In this document: positions 19,917 to 28,470 of the stretch, piece after piece
Position numbering within the stretch: position 1 is the first letter of the stretch
Layout: every line of letters starts with the position of its first letter
Origin: Agathobacter sp.
Lineage (GTDB): Bacteria > Bacillota > Clostridia > Lachnospirales > Lachnospiraceae
Length of the DNA stretch: 64,000 nt
Direction: 5' to 3'
Assembly (NCBI GenBank): GCA_022769125.1
Contig: JALEKN010000062.1
Location: forward strand, 1-64,000
Program-made: the position numbers and the translations under genes
The notes under the pieces: model-generated
The model's database searches: none
What the model saw: the letters and a program-made list of their open reading frames with translations, nothing else
Told to the model about the DNA's origin: nothing

Positions 19917-20586
19917 GAAGTTCCTCCAATGTATAGCCGAGTCCGCGTACTGCCTTGATCCCGATGTTCGCCTGCAGCGCAGTCAGCTTTTTCCTAAGAT
20001 AAGAGATGTATACCCATACGATATTCTGTTCAGCATCACTGTCATAGCCCCAGATCTTGTCCATAAACTGTTCTGTGGAAATAACCTGTCCGGGATTGGC
20101 AAGAAGCATCTCAAGCATCTGAAATTCTTTGCTGGCAAGCCGCAGGCTCTCGGTCTTGGAGGAGAGCATATAGGTGCCGCGGTCGAGCGTGATGTTGCCG
20201 TAGGAAAGTGTCGTATCCGCTGCGGTCGTCTGACGTCTTGTCATGGCGCGGAGACGGGCAAGCAGCTCCTTCATGGAGAAAGGCTTGGTCAGATAGTCAT
20301 CGGCACCGCAGTCCAGTCCGAGCACACGGTCATCAATCTCCGCCTTGGCAGTCAGCATCAGGATCGGGATCTGGTTGCCGCTTGCGCGCACCTTTTTTAA
20401 TACGGTGATCCCATCCATTTTCGGTATCATGATATCTAAGATCGCACCGTCATAATTGCCCATATTGATATAGTCGAGTGCATCCTGCCCATTGTATACC
20501 GCATCCACGGAATAATTGTTGTGGAGCAGTACGGTGACAAGTGCGTGGGAAAGCTCTTTCTCATCTTCTGCAAGTAATAAACGCAT
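19909..20586 (-). CDS. OmpR-family response regulator
   Basis: MRLLLAEDEKELSHALV..., GADDYLTKPFSMKELLARLRAM, winged-helix C-terminus. Confidence 0.94.
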   Translation of the reverse strand: MRLLLAEDEKELSHALVTVLLHNNYSVDAVYNGQDALDYINMGNYDGAILDIMIPKMDGITVLKKVRASGNQIPILMLTAKAEIDDRVLGLDCGADDYLTKPFSMKELLARLRAMTRRQTTAADTTLSYGNITLDRGTYMLSSKTESLRLASKEFQMLEMLLANPGQVISTEQFMDKIWGYDSDAEQNIVWVYISYLRKKLTALQANIGIKAVRGLGYTLEELHD

Positions 20587-20643
20587 GATCGTACCTCTTT
20601 TCCTCTGTTATGCTTATTATACGATAGAAATGTTAGCGGAAAT

Positions 20644-20663
20644 ACCTTAAATATACTTTAAAA
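20644..20663 (-). promoter_or_regulatory. putative autoregulatory operator upstream of the response regulator gene
   Basis: ACCTTAAATATACTTTAAAA; 18/20 identical to 18591-18610; a TATAAT -10 lies between it and the gene. Confidence 0.6.
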
Positions 20664-20733
20664 AAGCATGTAAAATCTACATATAAATCTAGCATGAAGG
20701 CGTTAAAAATGCAAAGAAAGACAGGCAGGACGG

Positions 20734-20762
20734 TTGACAGTTATTTCTTTTCGATTTAAAAT
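20734..20762 (+). promoter_or_regulatory. sigma-A-type promoter of the mgtE leader
   Basis: TTGACA (20734-20739) - 17 bp - TAAAAT (20757-20762). Confidence 0.8.
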
Positions 20763-20826
20763 GAACGAGGCGCATGGAAATAAAGAAGTGTGCGCATAAT
20801 AAATTTAACGTAGCAGAGGTGACAAT

Positions 20827-20913
20827 ATGGACAGTTGCGATAGTCATGGGCGAAGTAGATACCGCGATGGAGGATATGGAAATATGACTGGACGCAACCG
20901 TATTGCTTGTTAG
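20827..20913 (+). CDS. candidate leader peptide (uORF) MDSCDSHGRSRYRDGGYGNMTGRNRIAC
   Basis: ATG preceded by AGAGGTGACAAT (SD); 28 codons then TAG; inside the mgtE leader. Confidence 0.55.
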   Translation: MDSCDSHGRSRYRDGGYGNMTGRNRIAC

Positions 20914-20945
20914 TGTGCGCGTTACTTCATAGAGGATATGTTTTC

Positions 20946-20974
20946 CACCGCGGGGATCTTACGCGGTGTTTTTT
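20946..20974 (+). terminator. intrinsic terminator within the mgtE leader (attenuator candidate)
   Basis: CACCGCG GGGATCTTA CGCGGTG TTTTTT. Confidence 0.85.
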
Positions 20975-21039
20975 AATGCCATAAGGTAAGCCCTAGGCGT
21001 AATACTACGACACCGTACCAAAAGAAAGGAGACGAAGAA

Positions 21040-22437
21040 GTGGAAAACGAAATCTTAACCGAACAGAACTATGTAGAAGAATTGCTGGCATTGATCCGGA
21101 GTGATGCGACAGATGAGCAGATCCGCGAGACTCTGGATGAATACCATGAGAATGATATAGCGGGCGCTTTCGAGCAGTTGAACGAGAGCGAACGTAAGAA
21201 AATGTACCGGATATTAACGCCGGAACAGTTGTCTGAGATTTTTGCCTACATTGAGGATGCCGGTGAGCATATTGCTGAGATGCCTGCCGAGATGGCTGCG
21301 GAAGTCATCGGTAACATGGACTCTGACGAGGCGGTTGAAGTCCTTGAGGATATGGATGATGAGGCTCAGAAGAAAAAGCTTGTCAGCTTGCTCGATGAGG
21401 AACACAGCGCAGATATCCGTTTGATCCAGTCCTACGATGAGGACCAGATCGGTAGCCGCATGACTACTAATTTTATCGAGATCAAGCGGACACTTACTGT
21501 AAAGCAGGCAATGAGAGAGCTGGTGGCACAGGCGGAGGACAATGACAATATCTCAATCCTGTATGTTACCAACGAGGACGGATCATTTTACGGAGCGTTG
21601 GACTTAAAAGACCTGATCGTTGCGCGCAACAATGTGGATCTGGAGGATCTGATCAGTACCTCCTTCCCATACGTACGTGACCATGAGCTGATCAGCGATT
21701 GTATTGAGCGAATCAAGGACTATGCGGAGGATTCCATCCCTGTATTGGACGATAACAACCAGATCCTCGGTGTAATCACCGCGCAGGACATTGTAGAGGT
21801 TGTCGATGATGAGATGGGCGATGACTACGCAAAGCTGGCTGGTTTGATTGCGGAGGAGGATATCAAGGAGCCGCTTCGGGAGAGCATCAAGAAGAGACTT
21901 CCATGGCTGATCGCGCTACTGCTTTTAGGGCTGGTCGTATCAAGTATCGTCGGAATTTTTGAGGGAGTTGTCTCCCAGGTAGCAATCATCGTCTGTTTCC
22001 AATCACTGATTCTGGATATGGCGGGAAATGTCGGAACACAGTCTCTGGCTGTGACAATCCGTGTGCTTATGGATGAGCAGCTTAAAGCAGGACAGAAGAT
22101 AAAGCTCGCGCTGAAGGAAATGCGTGTCGGATTATGCAATGGCGCGCTGCTGGGGGTCTTATCCTTTGTGTTTGTTGGATTATACATTTTCCTTCTGAAG
22201 GGCTATCCGGCGGGAACGGCGTTTGTGATTTCCGGATGCGTTGGATTTTCCCTTATGATCGCGATGCTGATCGCAAGTCTTGTAGGAACCATCGTGCCGA
22301 TGTTCTTCCACAAGTTTGGTGTTGATCCGGCGGTTGCATCCGGTCCGCTTATTACAACGATCAATGATATGATTGCGGTTGTTACTTATTACGGACTTGC
22401 ATGGCTGTTTTTGATTCATTTGCTACAGATCGCATAA
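21040..22437 (+). CDS. mgtE: magnesium transporter MgtE (GTG start)
   Basis: MgtE_N, CBS pair and C-terminal membrane domain (DMAGNVGTQSLAVTIRVL). Confidence 0.95.
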   Translation: MENEILTEQNYVEELLALIRSDATDEQIRETLDEYHENDIAGAFEQLNESERKKMYRILTPEQLSEIFAYIEDAGEHIAEMPAEMAAEVIGNMDSDEAVEVLEDMDDEAQKKKLVSLLDEEHSADIRLIQSYDEDQIGSRMTTNFIEIKRTLTVKQAMRELVAQAEDNDNISILYVTNEDGSFYGALDLKDLIVARNNVDLEDLISTSFPYVRDHELISDCIERIKDYAEDSIPVLDDNNQILGVITAQDIVEVVDDEMGDDYAKLAGLIAEEDIKEPLRESIKKRLPWLIALLLLGLVVSSIVGIFEGVVSQVAIIVCFQSLILDMAGNVGTQSLAVTIRVLMDEQLKAGQKIKLALKEMRVGLCNGALLGVLSFVFVGLYIFLLKGYPAGTAFVISGCVGFSLMIAMLIASLVGTIVPMFFHKFGVDPAVASGPLITTINDMIAVVTYYGLAWLFLIHLLQIA

Positions 22438-22519
22438 CCGTCCAAAAGGAGGACGCAGATGCATAGCAGGTGATCGGGAAAACAAAAAATGGTCCTGCTA
22501 TGTATGGATGAGGTAGTAC

Positions 22520-23698
22520 ATGAAAAAAATGATAAGGTATGCGGTCGGCGTACTTGTCTGCATTGCGGCGATGGCAGATACAGAGCCGGGAAGCCAGGAG
22601 GATTTTCTGACGGACGGCGGGCAGATATGGAATTCGGAGGTAAACGAGGAAACCGGGGTTATTGGGGATAACGAAGTAAATGGGGATACCGCGATAACCG
22701 GGGATCCTGAAGTGGATAGCGGGACGGAGGCTTTGCCGGACGTGAGGACTGTCACAATCTCAGCAGTCGGCGACTGCGCGCTTGGCCCGGTTCAGACTAA
22801 GGGATATGATGGCTCCTTTTATGAATATTACGATCTGTATGGTGCAGATTATTTTTTCTCTGGCGTAAAAGCTATATTTGAAGCAGATGACTTTACCCTG
22901 GTGAATCTGGAATGCGTTCTTACCAACGAGACCGAACGCGTTGAGAAGCAGTGGAACATCAAAGGGTATCCGGAATACACAGATATTTTATTGGATGGCA
23001 GTGTTGAGGGATGCAGCCTTGGCAATAACCATACATTTGATTATGGAGAAAAGAGCCACACCGATACAGAGAATGCACTGACGGATGCCGGAATTTTGTT
23101 CGCCTTTAATGAGAAAACGGCAGTCTATACCACGGAAAACGGCATTACGATCGGCTTCGTTTCCGCAAATACGCTGGATAGCCATGCACAGGCAGAAGCG
23201 TATATAAAAGATGGAATAGAGCAATTGAAAGAGGCAGGCGTGGATCTTGTGGTGGCCTGCTGCCATTGGGGAATCGAAACGAAACATGATGCAACCTCTT
23301 ATCAGGAAGAGGCGGCACACAGGATCATCGACTGGGGCGCGGATCTCGTCATTGGCAATCACCCGCATGTACTGCAGGGAATAGAAATATATAATGGCAA
23401 AGTGATCTGTTACAGTCTTGGAAATTTTTGTTTTGGAGCAAACAGCAACCCATCCGACAAGGACACGCTGATCTACCAGCAGACCTTTACTTTTATGGAC
23501 GGAGCGCTGATGCCGGACATTACGGCAAGCATTATTCCTTGCAGGATAAGCACAGTAACCGCGTACAACGATTATCAGCCAACAGTATTGGAGGGTGACG
23601 GAAAACAGTCGATCATTGATAAGATGAATCGTTATTCGCAGTCATATGAGGGAATAACGTTTGATGAAACCGGAACTCTTTGCATTGGAGGAGAATAA
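22520..23698 (+). CDS. CapA family protein (PGA_cap metallophosphatase-like)
   Basis: ISAVGDCALGP..., VNLECVLTNE, LGNNHTFDYG, VACCHWGIE, VIGNHPHVLQ. Confidence 0.9.
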   Translation: MKKMIRYAVGVLVCIAAMADTEPGSQEDFLTDGGQIWNSEVNEETGVIGDNEVNGDTAITGDPEVDSGTEALPDVRTVTISAVGDCALGPVQTKGYDGSFYEYYDLYGADYFFSGVKAIFEADDFTLVNLECVLTNETERVEKQWNIKGYPEYTDILLDGSVEGCSLGNNHTFDYGEKSHTDTENALTDAGILFAFNEKTAVYTTENGITIGFVSANTLDSHAQAEAYIKDGIEQLKEAGVDLVVACCHWGIETKHDATSYQEEAAHRIIDWGADLVIGNHPHVLQGIEIYNGKVICYSLGNFCFGANSNPSDKDTLIYQQTFTFMDGALMPDITASIIPCRISTVTAYNDYQPTVLEGDGKQSIIDKMNRYSQSYEGITFDETGTLCIGGE

Positions 23699-23744
23699 AA
23701 CAGGCGGAGGCCGGAAAACGCAACAGCATAGTAAAAGAGGAAAT

Positions 23745-24401
23745 ATGAAAGCAATATTATTTGATTTAGACGGAACACTTATTGATTCCTTTGAGGGAAT
23801 TGCAAAATCTGCACAGTATGCACTGCGCAGATTCGGAATTAACGAAGAAGATTTACAGAAACTTCGCCCGTTTGTCGGACCGCCGCTTGTAGAGTCATTT
23901 CAAAAACTGTACGGATTATCCAAGGAGCAGGCGGTAGAAGCAACAGAGATTTACCGGGAGCGCTACAGACCAATCGGTATTTTGGAATGCAGTCTGTATC
24001 CGGGGGTAGAAGAATGTATAAAGATACTCAGAGCAGACGGTTATCTGATCGGAATGGCATCCTCAAAGCCGGAAGAGTTCTGCCGCAGGATATTGGATCA
24101 TTTCGGATTATTGGAGCTGTTTGATGATGTTGTCGGAGCAACTTTTGACAGAAGAATTGACACAAAGGAAGAGGTGTTGAATGAAGTGCTCCGCAGATGG
24201 AAGGATATCCCCAAAGACCAGATGTGCCTTGTCGGCGATACGATGTTTGACCTCGAGGGTGCAAAGAAGATTGGAATTGACTGCATTGCAGTTTCTTATG
24301 GCTTCGGAGATGCAAAGGAAATGCTGCAAAACGGTGCTATCGCTATCTGCGATGGGATGGCAGAGCTGCCTAAGCTGATCCATGAACTGAAAAGAGAATA
24401 A
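23745..24401 (+). CDS. HAD family hydrolase (phosphoglycolate phosphatase-like)
   Basis: MKAILFDLDGTLIDSFEGI; VGDTMFDLEGAKKIGID. Confidence 0.92.
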   Translation: MKAILFDLDGTLIDSFEGIAKSAQYALRRFGINEEDLQKLRPFVGPPLVESFQKLYGLSKEQAVEATEIYRERYRPIGILECSLYPGVEECIKILRADGYLIGMASSKPEEFCRRILDHFGLLELFDDVVGATFDRRIDTKEEVLNEVLRRWKDIPKDQMCLVGDTMFDLEGAKKIGIDCIAVSYGFGDAKEMLQNGAIAICDGMAELPKLIHELKRE

Positions 24402-24466
24402 GGTGAGATCATTCATATAAGGGAAGATCGGACTGCACATGCATGCGGTTTGGTCTTCTTTTATAT

Positions 24467-24521
24467 TTTACATGTTCTTTACATATGCAGGCCTTTTTCT
24501 TTTACATCTTCCTTGTACATT
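24467..24521 (+). promoter_or_regulatory. Pho-box promoter
   Basis: TTTACA-N5-TTTACA-N17-TTTACA-N9-TACATT at 24467/24478/24501/24516. Confidence 0.75.
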
Positions 24522-24551
24522 ATAGAAAAAGGAACAAAGGAGGAAGAGATT

Positions 24552-24788
24552 ATGAGCAGATTGTGGAACATGTGTGAGCACAAGACAAATGTCTTTCTTT
24601 TCTGGAATATATTAGCAGGAATGCTGTATGGCTTGTGTATATGGAGTGTAATAAGCCTGTTTGCATTAAAGAGTGTAGTATGGATGCTCTGCTTTGCAGG
24701 ATATGGAGCCTTTTTCTTCGGATTTCTGGGAGGAATCTGGTTCGTATGGGAGCATACAACAAGAAAGAGTTTGTGGGATGAAAAATAA
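24552..24788 (+). CDS. small (78 aa) membrane protein, overlaps the start of the downstream synthetase gene
   Basis: AAAGGAGGAAGAG SD; two hydrophobic segments; ATG of next gene at 24778. Confidence 0.7.
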   Translation: MSRLWNMCEHKTNVFLFWNILAGMLYGLCIWSVISLFALKSVVWMLCFAGYGAFFFGFLGGIWFVWEHTTRKSLWDEK

Positions 24789-25479
24789 TAATAAAGAACA
24801 AAAAGAAGAGAAGTATGAAGAAAGAAACAGCGATACAGCAGAGTGGGATATGAGTCTTTCTCCGGAAGAATTATGGAATCTCCCGGAATTCCAGAAGGCG
24901 GGAAGCCAGGCAAGATGCAAAGTTCAGGAATATCTGATGGAATTGGATCTGCGCTATCAGGCTAAGACGGGAAATTCATTTATCCGTCTGATCGAGTCGA
25001 GAATGAAATCTATTGAAAGCATTGAACGCAAGCTCGAACGCAAAAAACTTGATGTAAATACGGAGAATATGTTGGGCAGCCTGCATGATATTTCCGGGGT
25101 TCGGGTAATCTGCTTTGATATCAAACAGATTTATTGGATTGCCCGTAAGATTGCGGATGATGGACGCTATGAGATCGTAAAGGTGAAGGATTACGTCCGC
25201 AAACCGAAAAAGAATGGTTACGAGAGTTATCATGTTGTCTGTAGGGCGCCGGTGACCGTTGAGAACAAAACGTACTTCATGGAGGTTGAAATCCAGATAC
25301 GGACGATCCTCATGGACGCATGGGCATCCCTTGATACAAAACTAAGATATAAAAAGAACGAACCTCTGCCGGATGAGATGGAGCTTCAGATCCGCAAATA
25401 TGCAAAATGGAGCCGGCGGCTGGATAAAATGGTACGTAATATTATGGAGCTTTCGCAGGAGAACGACTTTGGCAATTAG
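24778..25479 (+). CDS. GTP pyrophosphokinase family protein, small alarmone synthetase (RelQ-like)
   Basis: SLHDISGVRVICFDIKQIYWIARKI, RKPKKNGYESYHVVCRAPV, VEIQIRTILMDAWASLDTKLRYKK. Confidence 0.9.
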   Translation: MKNNNKEQKEEKYEERNSDTAEWDMSLSPEELWNLPEFQKAGSQARCKVQEYLMELDLRYQAKTGNSFIRLIESRMKSIESIERKLERKKLDVNTENMLGSLHDISGVRVICFDIKQIYWIARKIADDGRYEIVKVKDYVRKPKKNGYESYHVVCRAPVTVENKTYFMEVEIQIRTILMDAWASLDTKLRYKKNEPLPDEMELQIRKYAKWSRRLDKMVRNIMELSQENDFGN

Positions 25480-25546
25480 CCGAAGTCGTTTTCGCTTTTG
25501 GGGGCAAAGAGGTGGGGAAGAACAACCGGATTTTCTTCATTCTGTT

Positions 25547-25601
25547 TTCACATAGTTTTTACAGACAAATGATTTTGCACTTTACATTCGGTTGATAGGA
25601 T
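25547..25601 (+). promoter_or_regulatory. Pho-box promoter upstream of pstS
   Basis: TTCACA-N5-TTTACA-N17-TTTACA-N9-TAGGAT at 25547/25558/25581/25596. Confidence 0.8.
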
Positions 25602-25676
25602 ATGCGATGTAAACAAAAAGAAAACAGAAAGAAAGCAGTTACTTATAAAAAGGTAGTTGCAGGAGAGGAAAAAAGA

Positions 25677-26612
25677 ATGAAAAACAAGTTTGTGAAAATG
25701 GTAGCAACAGCAGCCGTATGTGGAATGGTTGCAGCAAGCATGGCAGGATGCCAGAGCAATGGAACAAATGACAGTGCAAATGACAACACTGCAAATGGAA
25801 CAGCAGATAACAGCGCAGCAGATAACAGCACAGATAACGGAGCTGCAGATGCAGCAACCACAGATCCGGCAGAGCTTAGCGGAACCGTTACACTTGCAGG
25901 AAGCACTTCAATGGAAAAGGTTTGTGAGGCACTTTCTGAGGCATTTATGGAGGAGTACCCGAACATCACCGTAACCGTAGAGTATACAGGATCCGGTGCA
26001 GGACTTGAGGCTCTTACAGCAGGAAGCGTAGATATCGGCGATTCTTCAAGAACATTAAAGGATGAAGAGATTGCGGCAGGTGCAGTCGAGAACATCGTGG
26101 CAATTGACGGAATTGCAGTAATTACGGATCCGGCGAACACGGTGCTTGATATCACTTCTGATGATCTTACAAAGATCTATACCGGAGAGTATACAAACTG
26201 GAGCGAACTTGGAGGAGCAGATGAAGCTATCGTAGTAATCGGACGTGAGGCTGGTTCCGGTACAAGAGGAGCATTTGAGGAGCTGTTAAAGGTTGAGGAT
26301 GCATGTGCATACGCACAGGAGCTTGATACCACAGGCGCAGTTCTTGCAAAGGTAGCATCCACGCCGGGAGCAATCGGATATGTCTCTCTTGATGTAGTAG
26401 ATGACAGCGTGAATGCGCTTGCGCTTGACGGTGTAGCAGCAACCGAAGAGAACATCTTAGCAGGCGGATACCTTCTCTCCCGTCCATTCGTAATGGCAAC
26501 AAAGGGCGAGATCGCTGACCAGAACGAGCTTGTAAAGACCTGGTTTGACTTTATCGCATCTGACGCAGGACAGACTGTAATCTCTAACGTCGGACTGATT
26601 CTCCCACAGTAA
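25677..26612 (+). CDS. pstS: phosphate ABC transporter substrate-binding lipoprotein
   Basis: Lipobox ASMAGCQSN; GSTSMEKVCEALSEAF, GREAGSGTRGAFEELL; first gene of pst operon. Confidence 0.94.
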   Translation: MKNKFVKMVATAAVCGMVAASMAGCQSNGTNDSANDNTANGTADNSAADNSTDNGAADAATTDPAELSGTVTLAGSTSMEKVCEALSEAFMEEYPNITVTVEYTGSGAGLEALTAGSVDIGDSSRTLKDEEIAAGAVENIVAIDGIAVITDPANTVLDITSDDLTKIYTGEYTNWSELGGADEAIVVIGREAGSGTRGAFEELLKVEDACAYAQELDTTGAVLAKVASTPGAIGYVSLDVVDDSVNALALDGVAATEENILAGGYLLSRPFVMATKGEIADQNELVKTWFDFIASDAGQTVISNVGLILPQ

Positions 26613-26624
26613 AAGGAGCAAAAG

Positions 26625-27557
26625 ATGAACGAATACGCATCCATACATAGCAAAGGCGTTTCCAAGTCGGTCGTCGAACTGATTGCCAAGATTATTTTCC
26701 TGATCTGCGCCATCATCGCTATCTTTGCGGTTTGCTCCATCACAGTCTATATGTTTATGAAGGGAACCCCGGCATTGAAAAGCGTCGGGGTTACTGACTT
26801 GTTTTTCAAAACTGAATGGAAACCAACCGCAAGTGAACCGTCTTACGGAATTTTATATATTATCTTATCCTCTATCATAGGAACTGCAGCAGCAGTTGCG
26901 ATCGGTGTTCCGATCGGACTTCTCACCGCTGTATTTTTAACAGAAGTATCGAACAAGAAGCTGGCAGCGATCGTGCAGCCGGCGGTCGAACTTCTGGCAG
27001 CAATCCCATCTGTAATCTACGGATTGCTCGGACTTATGCTTTTGAATCCGTTTTTATATAAGCTGGAGAAATTGATATTCAAGGGCTCGGCAACACATCA
27101 GTTTACCGGTGGTGCAAATCTGCTCGCAGCGGTGATCGTGCTTGCTATCATGATCCTTCCGACCGTGATCAATATCAGTGCTTCCTCCATCCGTGCGGTG
27201 CCGGATTATCTGAGATCCGCATCACTCGCACTCGGAGCAACCAAGATCCAGACCATTTTTAAAGTCACGATCCCGGCGGCAAAATCCGGAATCATGACAG
27301 GCGTGGTGCTTGGTATCGGCAGGGCGCTCGGAGAGGCAATGGCAATCAATATGGTAGCTGGTGGCGCAGTCAACTTCCCGCTTCCGTTCAATTCCGTCCG
27401 TTTCCTTACCACACAGATCGTCAGTGAGATGGGATACGCCGGAGGAGTCCACAGACAGGTACTTTTTACCGTCGGACTTGTCCTCTACATATTTATTATG
27501 ATTGTCAATCTCATATTGCTGAAGATGAAGAAGAAAGGAGAGAAGGACCTTGCATAA
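26625..27557 (+). CDS. pstC: phosphate ABC transporter permease
   Basis: Position and permease motif ALGEAMAINMVAGG. Confidence 0.94.
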   Translation: MNEYASIHSKGVSKSVVELIAKIIFLICAIIAIFAVCSITVYMFMKGTPALKSVGVTDLFFKTEWKPTASEPSYGILYIILSSIIGTAAAVAIGVPIGLLTAVFLTEVSNKKLAAIVQPAVELLAAIPSVIYGLLGLMLLNPFLYKLEKLIFKGSATHQFTGGANLLAAVIVLAIMILPTVINISASSIRAVPDYLRSASLALGATKIQTIFKVTIPAAKSGIMTGVVLGIGRALGEAMAINMVAGGAVNFPLPFNSVRFLTTQIVSEMGYAGGVHRQVLFTVGLVLYIFIMIVNLILLKMKKKGEKDLA

Positions 27558-28446
27558 TACAGATACAAATATAGGAACATCCCTCCAGAAAAGCAAACGG
27601 CACCCGGGCGATGTAGCATGGAACACCCTGATCTATATCTGTGCAGCATTTTCCGTTGCCCTGTTGGCAACCATCATCCTGTATGTCTGCGCGAAAGGAA
27701 TCCGCGCGGTCAACTGGAGCTTCCTTACTTCAGTAACTTCGGTGCTCCGCGGCACAGTGGGAATCGCCGGAAATATCGTAAATACGCTGTATATTATTGT
27801 CATCACGATGGTGATCGCAACACCGATCGGAGTCGGCGCAGCCGTATACTTAAATGAATACGCAAAACCGGGTAAGCTGGTTACGGTCATCGAATTTGCA
27901 ACGGAGACGCTTGCCGGAATCCCGTCCATCATCTTTGGATTGTTCGGAAGTCTGTTCTTTGGTGTGACGTTAAACATGGGATACTCATTGCTGACCGGTT
28001 CGTTTACCCTGATCCTGATGGTACTGCCCCTGATAACAAGAAATACACAGGAAGCATTAAAGACAGTTCCGGACAGCTATCGGAATGGCGCGATCGGACT
28101 AGGCACAGGAAAATGGTATATGATACGAACTATTCTTCTGCCGTCCGCAATGCCGGGAATCATAACGGGAGCGATCCTTGCAATCGGACGTATTGTAGGC
28201 GAGTCGGCAGCGCTTTTGTTTACGGCAGGAAGCGCAAAGCTTTTGCCAAAGGCACTTGACGGATATCTGAAAAAGCCGATGCAGTCCGGCGGAACACTCA
28301 CGATCCAGTTGTACTTGAGCGCGACGAGCGAGGGTGACTTTACCACAGCCTTCGGTATTGCAGTAGTTCTTCTGGTCATTGTGCTTATCATCAATCTGGC
28401 AACCAAGCGTCTCGCAGCAAAATTTGACGTACACCGCATCGATTAA
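27550..28446 (+). CDS. pstA: phosphate ABC transporter permease
   Basis: Position; AIGRIVGESAALLFTAGSA. Confidence 0.94.
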   Translation: MHNTDTNIGTSLQKSKRHPGDVAWNTLIYICAAFSVALLATIILYVCAKGIRAVNWSFLTSVTSVLRGTVGIAGNIVNTLYIIVITMVIATPIGVGAAVYLNEYAKPGKLVTVIEFATETLAGIPSIIFGLFGSLFFGVTLNMGYSLLTGSFTLILMVLPLITRNTQEALKTVPDSYRNGAIGLGTGKWYMIRTILLPSAMPGIITGAILAIGRIVGESAALLFTAGSAKLLPKALDGYLKKPMQSGGTLTIQLYLSATSEGDFTTAFGIAVVLLVIVLIINLATKRLAAKFDVHRID

Positions 28447-28470
28447 GCAACAGAAAGCAGGGAAAGATAT

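Noticed and set aside
20757-21039. M-box (ykoK) Mg2+ riboswitch upstream of mgtE
   Set aside because: Expected by context, but I could not find the conserved GGUGAGGCUCC / CUGCCC blocks; a covariance search is needed to be certain.
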